DNA from: Streptomyces sp. BHT-5-2
GTDB lineage: Bacteria; Actinomycetota; Actinomycetes; Streptomycetales; Streptomycetaceae
NCBI RefSeq assembly: GCF_019774615.1
Contig: NZ_CP081496.1
Span: 3,782,001-3,846,000 of the forward strand
DNA length: 64,000 nt
Direction of reading: 5' to 3'
This document shows positions 42,450 through 51,257 of this stretch, piece after piece. Within the stretch, counting starts at the first letter, position 1. Every line of letters starts with the position of its first letter. Position numbers and translations under genes: made by a program. The notes beneath the pieces were generated by a model that saw nothing but the letters and a program-made list of their open reading frames with translations, was not told the origin of the DNA and made no database searches.

Positions 42450-42764
42450 TCATGCGGCCGATTCCGAGTCGGCCGCAGCCCTGGTGATGAGTCCCTTCTG
42501 CTCCAGCGCCGCAAGGGTCTCGATGACGGCGGCCTCGCTCTTGTCGGGCGGGGTGCCCTCGGGCACCGACTGCCGGAACTCCTCGAGGATCTGCGTGCCG
42601 TGCTGACCGTCACACAGCTCGAAGAGGAGCCAGGAACGCGCGTCGAGGTAGTGGATGTCGGGGTGGGCGGGCGTGTAGACGAGCAGGCTGCCCCACTCGG
42701 GCACCTCTCGCAGCCGCAGGTCAGCTGCCTTCTGGAAGCAGTCGTGCAGGGAGAAGCTGGACAT
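42450..42764 (-). CDS. PqqD-like peptide chaperone (RRE protein)
   Basis: 104 residues from the ATG at 42764; the first 44 nt overlap the end of the radical SAM gene. The sequence follows the PqqD pattern: LREVPEWGSLLVYTPAHPDI, HYLDARSWLLFELCDGQHGT, then QILEEFRQSVPEG and TLAALEQKGLI. The three-stranded sheet plus winged helices of RREs bind the leader peptide and present it to the modifying enzymes. It lies between the SPASM enzyme and the precursor gene, as expected for its partner role. Confidence 0.85.
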   Translation of the reverse strand: MSSFSLHDCFQKAADLRLREVPEWGSLLVYTPAHPDIHYLDARSWLLFELCDGQHGTQILEEFRQSVPEGTPPDKSEAAVIETLAALEQKGLITRAAADSESAA

Positions 42765-43761
42765 CGATACCCTTGTTGGTCGTGGTGCAGTACGGATCGG
42801 GTGCGTCCCAGTCACCGGTGAACGCATAGGCCGTGGCCCGGCAGCCACCGGCGGAGCCCTGCGTCGAGGCGCAGTCGGGACAGTGGTCCTCGACATCGCG
42901 GGAGCGGAGTCGCACGAACAGCGGGTGTTTCCAGGTCTCCAGGAACGGCGTCTCCAAGACGTTCCCGAAGTCCGCGAAATCGCGGAGGTAGGAGCAGCCG
43001 ACGGATCGTCCGCGGGCGTCCACCCCGGACGCCTGCCAACAGCAGTTGGCGTCGCGGGGATGCCAGGAGCGCATGAGATGGACGCCGTCCGGGACCTCGA
43101 TGCCCTCCAGCGCGGCCATCTGCTCCGGCAACGAAAGCGCCATTTCCCGCCAGTACCGCTTGGCCCGGCCCAGGGGATAGAGCCGGAGAATGCCCACCCG
43201 TTTCACGCCGGCATCGGCCGCGAGGTCGATGAACTGCTGGATTTCTCCGGCGTTCCGCTTCGTCATGATCATGAGGGCGAGGGTCTCGAATCCGGCGGCG
43301 AGCGACACCTTGAGGCCGTTGAGGGTCTTTTGGAACGCCCCGAGTTCACCGACGTGCCAGTCATGCGTCTGCGCAGTCGCACCCATGAAGTCGATGCACA
43401 CGTTCCGGATTCCGGCCGTCTTGATCCGGTCCGCCATCGGCTCGTCCAGCAGGGTCCCGTTGGTCCGGAGCCGTACGAGCATATGCGGCGTCGCATGCGC
43501 CAGGATATCGAGCACGTCGGGGCGTTGAAGGGGCTCGCCGCCCTCCACCAGGAGCTCGATGACGCCGGAATCCGCCATGTCGTCGAGTACCGAGCGGAAT
43601 TGCTCCGCGGTCATCTCGTCCGGCCGGGGTTCCGGTGTGCAATCGCCGTAACACTGTTTGCACTGGAGGTTGCAGGTCGCTGTCACCTGAAGCCAGGACT
43701 TCACCGGCCGGTGCAGTTCCAGTTTCGGCACGTTCGCGCCGCTGCCAGTCGCCTCGGTCAT
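42721..43761 (-). CDS. Radical SAM/SPASM peptide-modifying enzyme
   Basis: 346 residues from the ATG at 43761, overlapping the HExxH gene stop (ATGA). The 4Fe-4S site is C30-x3-C34-x2-C37 (CNLQCKQC). ELLVEGGEPLQRPDVLDIL carries the SAM-binding GGEP, and RLRTNGTLLD follows. The C-terminal SPASM region has CCWQASGVDARGRSVGCSYL, then HCPDCASTQGSAGGC and a final PYC, enough Cys for auxiliary clusters. SPASM enzymes form C-C, thioether or ether crosslinks or epimerise residues. With no Cys in the precursor, a carbon- or ether-linked change is more likely. Confidence 0.9.
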   Translation of the reverse strand: MTEATGSGANVPKLELHRPVKSWLQVTATCNLQCKQCYGDCTPEPRPDEMTAEQFRSVLDDMADSGVIELLVEGGEPLQRPDVLDILAHATPHMLVRLRTNGTLLDEPMADRIKTAGIRNVCIDFMGATAQTHDWHVGELGAFQKTLNGLKVSLAAGFETLALMIMTKRNAGEIQQFIDLAADAGVKRVGILRLYPLGRAKRYWREMALSLPEQMAALEGIEVPDGVHLMRSWHPRDANCCWQASGVDARGRSVGCSYLRDFADFGNVLETPFLETWKHPLFVRLRSRDVEDHCPDCASTQGSAGGCRATAYAFTGDWDAPDPYCTTTNKGIDVQLLPARLLPEGS

Positions 43762-44843
43762 CTCGCTCCCTGTACGTGGGACTGTGTCGCGCCTTTCGCC
43801 GGGCAGTCCTCGATCTGCCGCAACCGCGCCATGAGCCACTCGATGAAGCGGACCCCGGCGGGCCCCGCTTCGGAAGGAAGTCCAGCCACGGCCGCCAGGA
43901 GAAAACGTGCGCGCTCAGCCGTACGAGCCCGCCCGGTGACCGTGTCGACTCCTCGCGCCACCGAATCCTGCCGGTGCCCCAACACCGTGTAAAGGGCGGC
44001 AAGATGGACGTATACGTGGGCCGCGGCGAGCGCCCGGTCGAAACTCCACGCGGCGTTCTCGTGCCACGACGGACGGATCACGGCCGCCGTGCCGGCGTCG
44101 TATCCCGCCCGGTAGATGGGGTGCACCAGTTGGATGTCATAGAGCTTCTGATGCACGCACTCGTGCAGCAGCGCCTCAGCGGTCCGCGGCACATCGTCCA
44201 ACGCGCACCGATTGATGAAAACGGCCCGGGGGACCTTCCGATCGGAAGCACTTTCAAAGGCCCCGGGCCCCTCGACCACCCCGATGAAAGCGAGGTGGGA
44301 GAGCACGGAAGCCGTCGTCTCGGGCAGCACCCGTGCGAGCAGTTCGACGGCCTCGGCGACGGCCGATGCCTCGCCATCCGTTGCCGGAACCACCCCGTAC
44401 CGGCTGTCGGGTTCGGTCAGCCCCTTGCGGAAGATCTCCAGGAACCCAGCCGTCCAGGCGTCGCCGTCGTCGATGCGGGACAGCATCCGCACCGTGCGCC
44501 CGCCCGGCACGCGCAAGGGGATGAACCGCCCGTCCTCGCGAGCGGAACCGGGCCCCGGAGGCACGGCGAGATCGGTACGGGCGAGGAATTCCGCGGTTTC
44601 CTTCGCCTGCGGATCACGCTGACGCATCCGGTGCAGAAAGAGCTCCAGCTCCCTGCGGAACATGGTGTCGCAGGAGAACGGGACGCCGTCCGACGAAAAA
44701 GGTAACTGCCGTGCGCCCGGCCAATCACCGGCAATCTCCGCAGCCAACGAGAACGTCGCCTCGACCTTCGCCAACAAGGGCGCGGATTCGGCGAATACGG
44801 AGCCTTGAGCAATGCTCCGATCCACGTATTTCAGCTTGCACAC
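43758..44843 (-). CDS. HExxH-type peptide hydroxylase-like protein, first gene of the RiPP operon
   Basis: 361 residues; the GTG at 44843 follows GGAGGGGA. The diagnostic motif is H227-E228-C229-V230-H231 (LLHECVHQKLYD), with candidate third ligands at H261 or H276. The surrounding AVFINRCALDDVPRTAEALL fits the HEXXH-motif family found in RiPP clusters. Members of that family are now described as iron/2-oxoglutarate peptide beta-hydroxylases rather than proteases. Its coupling to the SPASM gene by a 4-nt overlap supports joint action on one precursor. Confidence 0.8.
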   Translation of the reverse strand: MCKLKYVDRSIAQGSVFAESAPLLAKVEATFSLAAEIAGDWPGARQLPFSSDGVPFSCDTMFRRELELFLHRMRQRDPQAKETAEFLARTDLAVPPGPGSAREDGRFIPLRVPGGRTVRMLSRIDDGDAWTAGFLEIFRKGLTEPDSRYGVVPATDGEASAVAEAVELLARVLPETTASVLSHLAFIGVVEGPGAFESASDRKVPRAVFINRCALDDVPRTAEALLHECVHQKLYDIQLVHPIYRAGYDAGTAAVIRPSWHENAAWSFDRALAAAHVYVHLAALYTVLGHRQDSVARGVDTVTGRARTAERARFLLAAVAGLPSEAGPAGVRFIEWLMARLRQIEDCPAKGATQSHVQGAR

Positions 44844-45503
44844 GACTTCCCCTCCCCCGTTTCACAGCTGAAGCGTGTGAACAACGCGGAACCATGCGTG
44901 GCCGGCCCAGCCACAGAGTGAAGCAGGTAGGGCAGGAGGGCGTGCAGACGCATCTTTGAGGTTTGACCGACTTTTTACCACGGCGACGCAACAACACCGG
45001 TTCGACGAGCCCACTCCCTTTTCCATGATCCCGAAACGCATATGCGTCCCCCACCTCGGCTTTCACCGCCCCCACGCTGGCTCACAACGCCAACATCGCG
45101 TCATTCGCGGGGATATACCGGCGGCGACGGCCCATCAGAGGCCGGAGCGGGACGGCGACGACGTCTGATCTCCGAGCCGCTCACCGGCCCCCACGCCCTA
45201 TCCGCCCACCTACGGTCGTTCGATCCCGAATCAACTGGCGGAAACAAGTCCGCAGTTGCCGCCGGGCGCGCATCGGAGCCAAAGCCGGAGCCAGTACCGG
45301 CGTCGGACTTTCCGTGACCGCCTGGGGGACGGATTCGCGCCGGCGCGCGGGATCAGATGGCAACCGTCACCCGAAACTGCAGATCGGGCATCCTCCCCTG
45401 CCTTTTCGGTGAGCGCCACGCACCCCACCTGATAGGTCATCGGGAATAGCCCGGCACTTCCACCGTGGACGGACACAGGCCCTCAACAGTCGATCGGTGG
45501 TTG
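44844..45503. other. RiPP operon upstream region, no clear gene
   Basis: 660 bases. The first ~110 probably hold the operon promoter. A minus-strand frame from 45075 contains the Cys-rich stretch CVCTPSCPTC but lacks a ribosome-binding site and overlaps the hydroxylase gene. I do not call it. No local regulator is present. Confidence 0.4.
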
Positions 45504-45543
45504 GCCTTGCCCGCCGAGGGAATTATCCCTCGGCGGGCAAGGC
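45504..45543. terminator. 17-bp perfect hairpin after the serine hydrolase gene
   Basis: GCCTTGCCCGCCGAGGG pairs with CCCTCGGCGGGCAAGGC around AATTAT. It abuts the stop of the minus-strand gene and also insulates the RiPP operon. Confidence 0.85.
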
Positions 45544-45544
45544 G

Positions 45545-46783
45545 TCAGTCGTCGATCGCCTGGTAGACGGTGGTCCAGAAGTCGTGAATGAGCCGTGCCG
45601 GGTCCGGGGTGGACAACCCGACCTGGGTGAAGAGGATTCCTGTGAGTTGGTTGTGCGGGTCGGCGTAGGCCGTGGTGCCGGTTCCGCCGTCCCAGCCGAA
45701 CTGGCCCAGGGGCGCATAGTCGCTGCGGTAGGCGCGCACGGCCATCCCGAGGCCCCAACCGCCGTGCTGTCCCTGGCCGAAGCTCAGATGGACGTTGTCG
45801 CGGACCAGGGCGGTGCGGGCGGCGTTCTGCTCGGGCGTGAGGCGGTTGGTGGTCATCAACTCCACCGCGGGCCGGGACAGGATCCGCCCGCCCTCGTGCG
45901 TGCCGTGGTTGAGCAGCATCCGGAGGTAGGCGTGGTAGTCGTCCACGGTCGAGACCAGCCCGCCGCCGCCCGACTGGAACGCCGGCGGCCGGCTCCACCG
46001 TCCCCCCTCAGCCTCGTCCCACACCTGGAACCCGCCGGCCGCCTCGGGGAAGTAGACAGGCGGCAGCCTGTCGATCTTTCCTTCGGGCACGTGGAAGCCG
46101 GTGTCCTGCATCCCCAGCGGGTCGAGGACGCGCTCGCGCAGGAACGACTCCAACGTCCGGCCCGTGACCCTGGCGACGAGCACGCCGAGCAGGTCGCTGG
46201 CGAGGTCGTACTGCCACCGCTGTCCGGGCTGGTACGAAAGCGGCAGCTCGCCAAGGCGGCGTATCCACTCATCCGGGTCGGGCGCCGGCCCCGCTTCCGG
46301 GTCGTAGTTGGACCGCTCAAGGACTGCGGTCATGATCGGGGATCCCATCAAGGGCAGGTCGACGCCGAGACCGAACGTGGAGGTCAGCACGTCGCGCACG
46401 GTGATGGGCCGCTGCGCGGGCACGGTGTCTTCCAGCGGGCCGTCGGGCCGCTTCAGCACCTGCCGGTCGGCGAGTTCGGGCAGCCACTGATCTATCGGGT
46501 CGTCCAGCCGCAGCCGGCATCCGTCCAGCAGGACCATCGCCGCCGCCATCGTGACCGGCTTGGAGGTGGAGGCCATCCGGAAGATCGTGTCCCGGCGCAT
46601 CGGCGCGTCGCTGTCATGGCGCATCGTCCCGATCGCCTCCACATGTGTCTGCTCGCCCCGGCTGACCAGGGCGACCAGCCCCGGGATCGTCCCGGACTCG
46701 ACGTGCCTTGCCAGCACGTCGTGCAGTCTGCGCAGCCCTGTCTGGGAGAAGCCGCTGCGCCGGCCGGCCAGGGTCGTGGACAT
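45545..46783 (-). CDS. Serine hydrolase of the class C beta-lactamase/esterase family
   Basis: 412 residues from the ATG at 46783, with AAGGAG 8 nt upstream. The catalytic SxxK is STSK (FRMASTSKPVTMAAA), Tyr is in WQYDLASDLLG (YxN-like), and a C-terminal GWDGGTGTTAYADP replaces KTG. No signal peptide, so it acts in the cytoplasm. The family includes EstB-type esterases and D-aminopeptidases; antibiotic hydrolysis is not implied. Confidence 0.88.
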   Translation of the reverse strand: MSTTLAGRRSGFSQTGLRRLHDVLARHVESGTIPGLVALVSRGEQTHVEAIGTMRHDSDAPMRRDTIFRMASTSKPVTMAAAMVLLDGCRLRLDDPIDQWLPELADRQVLKRPDGPLEDTVPAQRPITVRDVLTSTFGLGVDLPLMGSPIMTAVLERSNYDPEAGPAPDPDEWIRRLGELPLSYQPGQRWQYDLASDLLGVLVARVTGRTLESFLRERVLDPLGMQDTGFHVPEGKIDRLPPVYFPEAAGGFQVWDEAEGGRWSRPPAFQSGGGGLVSTVDDYHAYLRMLLNHGTHEGGRILSRPAVELMTTNRLTPEQNAARTALVRDNVHLSFGQGQHGGWGLGMAVRAYRSDYAPLGQFGWDGGTGTTAYADPHNQLTGILFTQVGLSTPDPARLIHDFWTTVYQAIDD

Positions 46784-46914
46784 GGTTGGTGCTCCTTCGA
46801 TGGAACGGACGGATGTAGGTCGCCTCGCCCGAAAGGCTCGCCCCTGGGCGAGGTGACCTTGCTTCGGGCAGCGGATGGCCGAGGCTGACGGCCGATCCGG
46901 TCGGCTGGTGCTGG

Positions 46915-47583
46915 TCAGAGGCTGTGGGCGGTGATGTCGCCGGCGGAGGTGGTGGCGTGGATGACGAGCTGGTCAGCGCCGTTTTCGGCGGACTTCAGGG
47001 AGTTGCGGATCCGGCCGTGGGAGGTGCCGGCGTCCAGGGAGGCCGACACGCCGGCGGCAGCGCCGACCGAGATGTCGCCGGCATCAGTGCGCAGCGTGAC
47101 GGAGCCGCGCACAGCCTCGGTGATGCGGATGTCCCCCTTGCTGGTGCGGATCTCGGCGGGGCCGGTGACGCGGCCGACCGCGACATCACCGGCAACCGTG
47201 GTCAGGCGGGCGCTCGCGGCCTCGTCGAGGTCGATCGAGCCATGCTCACTGGCCACGGTCACGTTGCCGAACCGGCCGACGGCCCGCAGTTCGACGCTGG
47301 CCGTCTTCACCTCGACATGGGATCCGGCGGGCAGCTGGATGGTCGCCTCGACGGCGCCGGTGGGCCCGAAGTACTGGTTCCTGGCCGGGCCCTGGATCCG
47401 CAGGGCGCCGTCGGTGCAGTCGACCGTGGTCTGCTCCGCCGCCTTGATGTCGCGGTTCTTGGTGGGGTCCGCGGGGGCGATCTCAACTACGGTGTCGGCT
47501 CGGTCGGCTGCTATGAACCGGACGTTGCCGGCGGGCACGGCAACGACGGTGGTGATCGGGGCGGGAGTGGTGAACGTTGTCAC
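46915..47583 (-). CDS. DUF4097-type beta-solenoid protein
   Basis: The GTG at 47583 (AGGAGAG 9 nt upstream) gives 222 residues. The body is a series of short beta repeats: NVRFIAADRADTVVEIAPAD, then GNVTVASEHGSIDLDEAAS, GDVAVGRVTGPAEIRTSKGD and AGDISVGAAAGVSA. This is the DUF4097 pattern, common in Streptomyces as cytoplasmic proteins of unknown role. There is no signal peptide. Confidence 0.8.
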   Translation of the reverse strand: MTTFTTPAPITTVVAVPAGNVRFIAADRADTVVEIAPADPTKNRDIKAAEQTTVDCTDGALRIQGPARNQYFGPTGAVEATIQLPAGSHVEVKTASVELRAVGRFGNVTVASEHGSIDLDEAASARLTTVAGDVAVGRVTGPAEIRTSKGDIRITEAVRGSVTLRTDAGDISVGAAAGVSASLDAGTSHGRIRNSLKSAENGADQLVIHATTSAGDITAHSL

Positions 47584-47766
47584 GACGGTGCTCTCCTGAG
47601 GGTTCGTTATGGCGTGCGTACTGGTGGACGCACCTTGTGAATCTGGATGTAGATGCAGATGCGGATGCGATCGGTGGGCCGGGCGCAGAAGCCTGGATCG
47701 AAGGTGGTGCTGACCCCGGGGGCACTGTGTTGATGCGTCCGCTCGCATGGAGGGGGTGTGGTTCGT

Positions 47767-48315
47767 TCAGGCCGGGCCGGTCGAGGGGATCGCGTACGCG
47801 GGTGATTCAGCCCTGGTGGGCAGGATCGGTTGCGGGCAGCCGAGCCGGTCGGCGATCACCTCCAGCACCCGCCTCAGGTCGCGCGTCATACGGGCGTGCA
47901 GTCCGATCTCGGCGATCCCGGCCGTAAAGCCCGGATGCTCGGGCAGGACCAGTAGGACGCGATGGGTCACCCGGGTGCCCGCGGGACAGGCTGTGGCGTG
48001 GTGCACCCCGGCGTACCAGCTCTGCACCGCCACTCTTGCGTGGGCCCGGTCCACCTGGATCTCGACCGGCTCCACGGGCCCGGCAAGCTCCGCGCGGTAG
48101 GTGTCGACGCCGGGCTCGGCCACGACGGTCATCGCCCCCTGCTGTGCTGCGGCGGCCCTGGCCAGGATCAGTAGGTTGTCATCGCCCACCCGCCCTTCGG
48201 CGACGGCGAGCAGGAGCGCGGCGACCGCTTCAACGGGCGCGGCGAGCGTGCCGTGCACGTCCCAGCGGGTGGGCAGCGCGTCCAGTTCGGTGAGCAGAGA
48301 TGGCCTGGTGTCCAT
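47767..48315 (-). CDS. Hypothetical protein, possibly SRPBCC-like
   Basis: 182 residues from the ATG at 48315; an ATG 14 codons upstream is an alternative. Contents: RWDVHGTLAAPVEAVAALLL (like the start of a START/SRPBCC fold), VAVQSWYAGVHHATACPAGT, RVTHRVLLVLPEHPGFTAGI and a helical end MTRDLRRVLEVIADRLGC. Such folds bind hydrophobic ligands, but the assignment is weak. Confidence 0.6.
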   Translation of the reverse strand: MDTRPSLLTELDALPTRWDVHGTLAAPVEAVAALLLAVAEGRVGDDNLLILARAAAAQQGAMTVVAEPGVDTYRAELAGPVEPVEIQVDRAHARVAVQSWYAGVHHATACPAGTRVTHRVLLVLPEHPGFTAGIAEIGLHARMTRDLRRVLEVIADRLGCPQPILPTRAESPAYAIPSTGPA

Positions 48316-48411
48316 GACGGGAAGCCTGGTCGCCGCGGCCCGTCCCGGACCACTCATTCGCTGCTGCCCGGGACGCGGGACATCCCACCGAGACCCTGCT
48401 GACCTGCGTTG

Positions 48412-50814
48412 TCACTCCCCCGGACGGCCGTGGTGCGGGTGTCCCGGGACGGGACGGGACACCCGGGCCAGGGCCGAACGCGCCTCCGGTACCAGGTAGT
48501 CGATGTCGTCGGCGGTGGCGATCTCCAGTGCCGCCCGGGAGTGCTGCGCCGCGGCGTCCGGGTCGCCGGTGGCCAGGCAGGACCGCGCGTAGGCGAGGCG
48601 GCTGCGCGCTGTCCAGTGCGGCTCGCCGACGCGTTCGAGGATCTGCAGGGCCTCGGTGTGCCTGGCGGTCGCCTCCTCGACGCGGCCGAGGTGGCGCAGG
48701 GCGACGGCGACGTCCGTCAGGCTGACCGCCTCGAACACCGCGTGGCCGGTCGTCCCGTTGATTTTCGCGGACTGCTCGGCGAAGTCGAGGGCGGCCTCGG
48801 CGTCGCCCCGGCCGAGTGCGGCCCAGCCGAGCACGTCCAGGCACATGCGTTCCGTCTGCCGGTCCAGCGCGCGAGCGGTCTCGATCCTCTCCGCGGCGAT
48901 CTCGTGGGCCTCGTGGTACTTCCCCAGCTGCACCAGCGCGGTACCGATCGCAAGTTGCGTTCGCAGTCGTACAGCGGACCCGCGGGCCAGCGGCAGCTCA
49001 ACGGACTCGTGCATGAGGGCGATGCCGCCCTCGGCGTCGCCGGTGTACATCCGGACCTCTCCGAGCTTCATGAGGGACAGGGCCTCGCCGTCGAGGTCGC
49101 CTTCCGCGGCCATCAGCGCGCGGGCCGCCTCGAGCTGCGGCATCGCCTCCGTCATGCGGCCGACGCGCATCAGTGCGGCCCCCAGCAGGTACGTGTGCGA
49201 GGCGAGCATGCGGGGGTCACCGAGCCTTTCCGCGGCGGGCATGCTGACCTCGAGTCCCCTGATCAGCCGCGCCACTCCGCCGCGCCGGGCCTCGGAGAGC
49301 AGGGCGAGCTGCCCGAGCCCGACGGCCACGGCGTCGATGCGCAGCTCCACGGCGAGCGAGAAGACCGCGGTGAGGTTGGCCCACTCGGTGTTCATCCAGT
49401 CGACGGCCATGTCGTAGGCGGAGAGGTCGGGCAGCGCGGGGGGCTGCTGCTCGACGGTGACCGGCAACGGGATGAGCACCTCGACCAGCTGCTTCACGGC
49501 CAGCATGCCGCTCAGGTAGTAGTCGCCCAGCCGGGCGATGGCCGGCGCGGGTTCGGCCGCGGCCGCCTCGGCGCGGGCCGCCTGCCGCAGCAGGTCGTGC
49601 ATCCGGTAGCGGCCGGCGGCCGGCTCCTGGAGCAGGTGCACGTCCACCAGGTCCTCCAGCAGGGCGCGAGCGTTGGCCAGTGGGATCCCTGCCAGGGCGG
49701 CCGCGCCGTGGGCGTCGATGTCGTCACCGGGCACCAGCCCCAGCAGCCCGAACATCCGCCGCTGGGCAGCGTCGAGCTGACGCAGCGACATCCCGAAGAC
49801 GTCCGAGACGGCCAGCTCGCCCTCGCGCAGCCGCTCCACCAGGGTGTCGAGGGTCCATGCGGGCCGGTGCCGCAGTCGTGCTGCGGCCACCCGGATGGCC
49901 AGCGGAAGGTTTCCGCAGCGGCGCAGCACCTCGTCGACGTCACCGGGCCGGGTTCCGCCCGCGGACGCGACGAACAGCCGTGTCGCCTCCTGGGGCGGCA
50001 GGACGTCGAGGGACAGCGGCCGGGCACCGTCCAGGTGCACCATCCTGCGGCGGCTGGTGATCACGGCGAAGCTCCGTCCGGCGCCGGGAAGCAGGTCGCG
50101 TACGTGGTCGGCGTCGGCGGCATTGTCCAGCACGACGATCGCGCGCCGGGTGGCGAGCTCGGACCGCCACAGCGCGGCCCGCTCGGCTACCCCCTCGGGG
50201 ATCCTGCCGGGCGGGAGTCCGAGTGCGGCCAGCAGCACGCGCAGCGCCTCCGCGGGCTCGACCGGTTCCCGGCCCGGGGTGAAGCCGTGCAGGTCCAGAT
50301 AGAGCTGGCCGCCGGGAAAGTCGGCGGTCAGCAGATGCGCGGCGTGCACGGCCAGCGCGGATTTGCCCACCCCACCCATGCCGTCGATCGCCACCACCGT
50401 CGCCTCCCGCGCGGCGGCGAGAAGTTCGGCCAGCTCATCACGGCGTCCGGTGAACGCGGTGATGTCGTGCGGCAGGTCGTTGCGTACGGCCGGAACCGGC
50501 GTTGCGGCGCCGCCGGTCCGGGGCGCTTCCTTGGCCCGCTCCCACATCTCCCGCAGCGGCCTGGGGTCCCGTCCGGCCACCCTGCACAGCGCCACCACCG
50601 CCGGCCACGGCGCGACGGCCTGGCCGGAGAAGTAGCGCGACAGCGAGGAGCTGCTGACATTGATCTCCCGCGCCAGTTCCCGCAGGCTCCGCCCCGTCCG
50701 GTCGCGCAGCTGCCGAAGACTGCCCGCCAACTCCTCGCTCACCCTTGCCGCCCCCTTCTCCAGGTCCGTCCGCCGTTCATCGAAGACAGTGAAGTATGCC
50801 GGGCCGATGAGCAC
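48412..50814 (-). CDS. XRE-HTH / NB-ARC STAND ATPase / TPR regulator
   Basis: 800 residues from the ATG at 50814; a GTG 24 codons later may be the true start. Order: XRE-type HTH (RSLRELAREINVSSSSLSRY, residues ~42-80), NB-ARC ATPase with Walker A GMGGVGKS (145-152) and Walker B RAIVVLDNAAD. A winged-helix segment (DDIDAHGAAALAG) and C-terminal TPR repeats to the end follow. STAND proteins of this kind are signal-gated regulators of secondary metabolism. No cluster gene is directly adjacent, so the target is unknown; the RiPP operon 3.6 kb away is one candidate. Confidence 0.9.
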   Translation of the reverse strand: MLIGPAYFTVFDERRTDLEKGAARVSEELAGSLRQLRDRTGRSLRELAREINVSSSSLSRYFSGQAVAPWPAVVALCRVAGRDPRPLREMWERAKEAPRTGGAATPVPAVRNDLPHDITAFTGRRDELAELLAAAREATVVAIDGMGGVGKSALAVHAAHLLTADFPGGQLYLDLHGFTPGREPVEPAEALRVLLAALGLPPGRIPEGVAERAALWRSELATRRAIVVLDNAADADHVRDLLPGAGRSFAVITSRRRMVHLDGARPLSLDVLPPQEATRLFVASAGGTRPGDVDEVLRRCGNLPLAIRVAAARLRHRPAWTLDTLVERLREGELAVSDVFGMSLRQLDAAQRRMFGLLGLVPGDDIDAHGAAALAGIPLANARALLEDLVDVHLLQEPAAGRYRMHDLLRQAARAEAAAAEPAPAIARLGDYYLSGMLAVKQLVEVLIPLPVTVEQQPPALPDLSAYDMAVDWMNTEWANLTAVFSLAVELRIDAVAVGLGQLALLSEARRGGVARLIRGLEVSMPAAERLGDPRMLASHTYLLGAALMRVGRMTEAMPQLEAARALMAAEGDLDGEALSLMKLGEVRMYTGDAEGGIALMHESVELPLARGSAVRLRTQLAIGTALVQLGKYHEAHEIAAERIETARALDRQTERMCLDVLGWAALGRGDAEAALDFAEQSAKINGTTGHAVFEAVSLTDVAVALRHLGRVEEATARHTEALQILERVGEPHWTARSRLAYARSCLATGDPDAAAQHSRAALEIATADDIDYLVPEARSALARVSRPVPGHPHHGRPGE

Positions 50815-51257
50815 CGACTCCCATGTCGGGTGGAGGCAACGTCATCGCGGACCGGCCGGCCGGACAGACAGCGAAAGCCCATGTGTGCGCGGGGACGACG
50901 TACTGGCGCTGGCCACGTGTCACCGAAGACTCTTCAGGCCGCCAATGTCGCGCTCAACAGCAGACCGTCCGTCGATGCAGCACCCCCGGCCCGGCCCGCC
51001 CGGCCGCTCGCTGTAGGAAGGCAGCCGGAGCGCTTCCTCACGGACAACCTGCTGGGTGAGTACGTCGCCGTCGAGGTACGAGGCGACGGGAGGGGAGCCG
51101 GGCCCTGGAGTTCGACCGGCTCCGGCGTCTCCACCTCTCACTGCGCGGGATGCGGGGGGGGTGAAGCCGTACGGCATGCCGGGGCCGGCCGACGACAGGC
51201 AAGCGACTCCGGTCCGTCAGAGCGCTTTATCCCCCTTGTATGGATATTCTGTGAAGC
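50815..51257. other. Intergenic between divergent regulator and phosphatase genes
   Basis: 440 bases with no supported ORF. It should contain both promoters. GATATTC and TGTATGG lie close to the phosphatase start. Confidence 0.4.

Noticed and set aside
44725..45075. Cys-rich minus-strand ORF upstream of the HExxH gene (CVCTPSCPTC), considered as a second precursor
   Set aside because: No ribosome-binding site, it overlaps the hydroxylase gene by over 100 nt, and the ending is Arg-rich shadow sequence.
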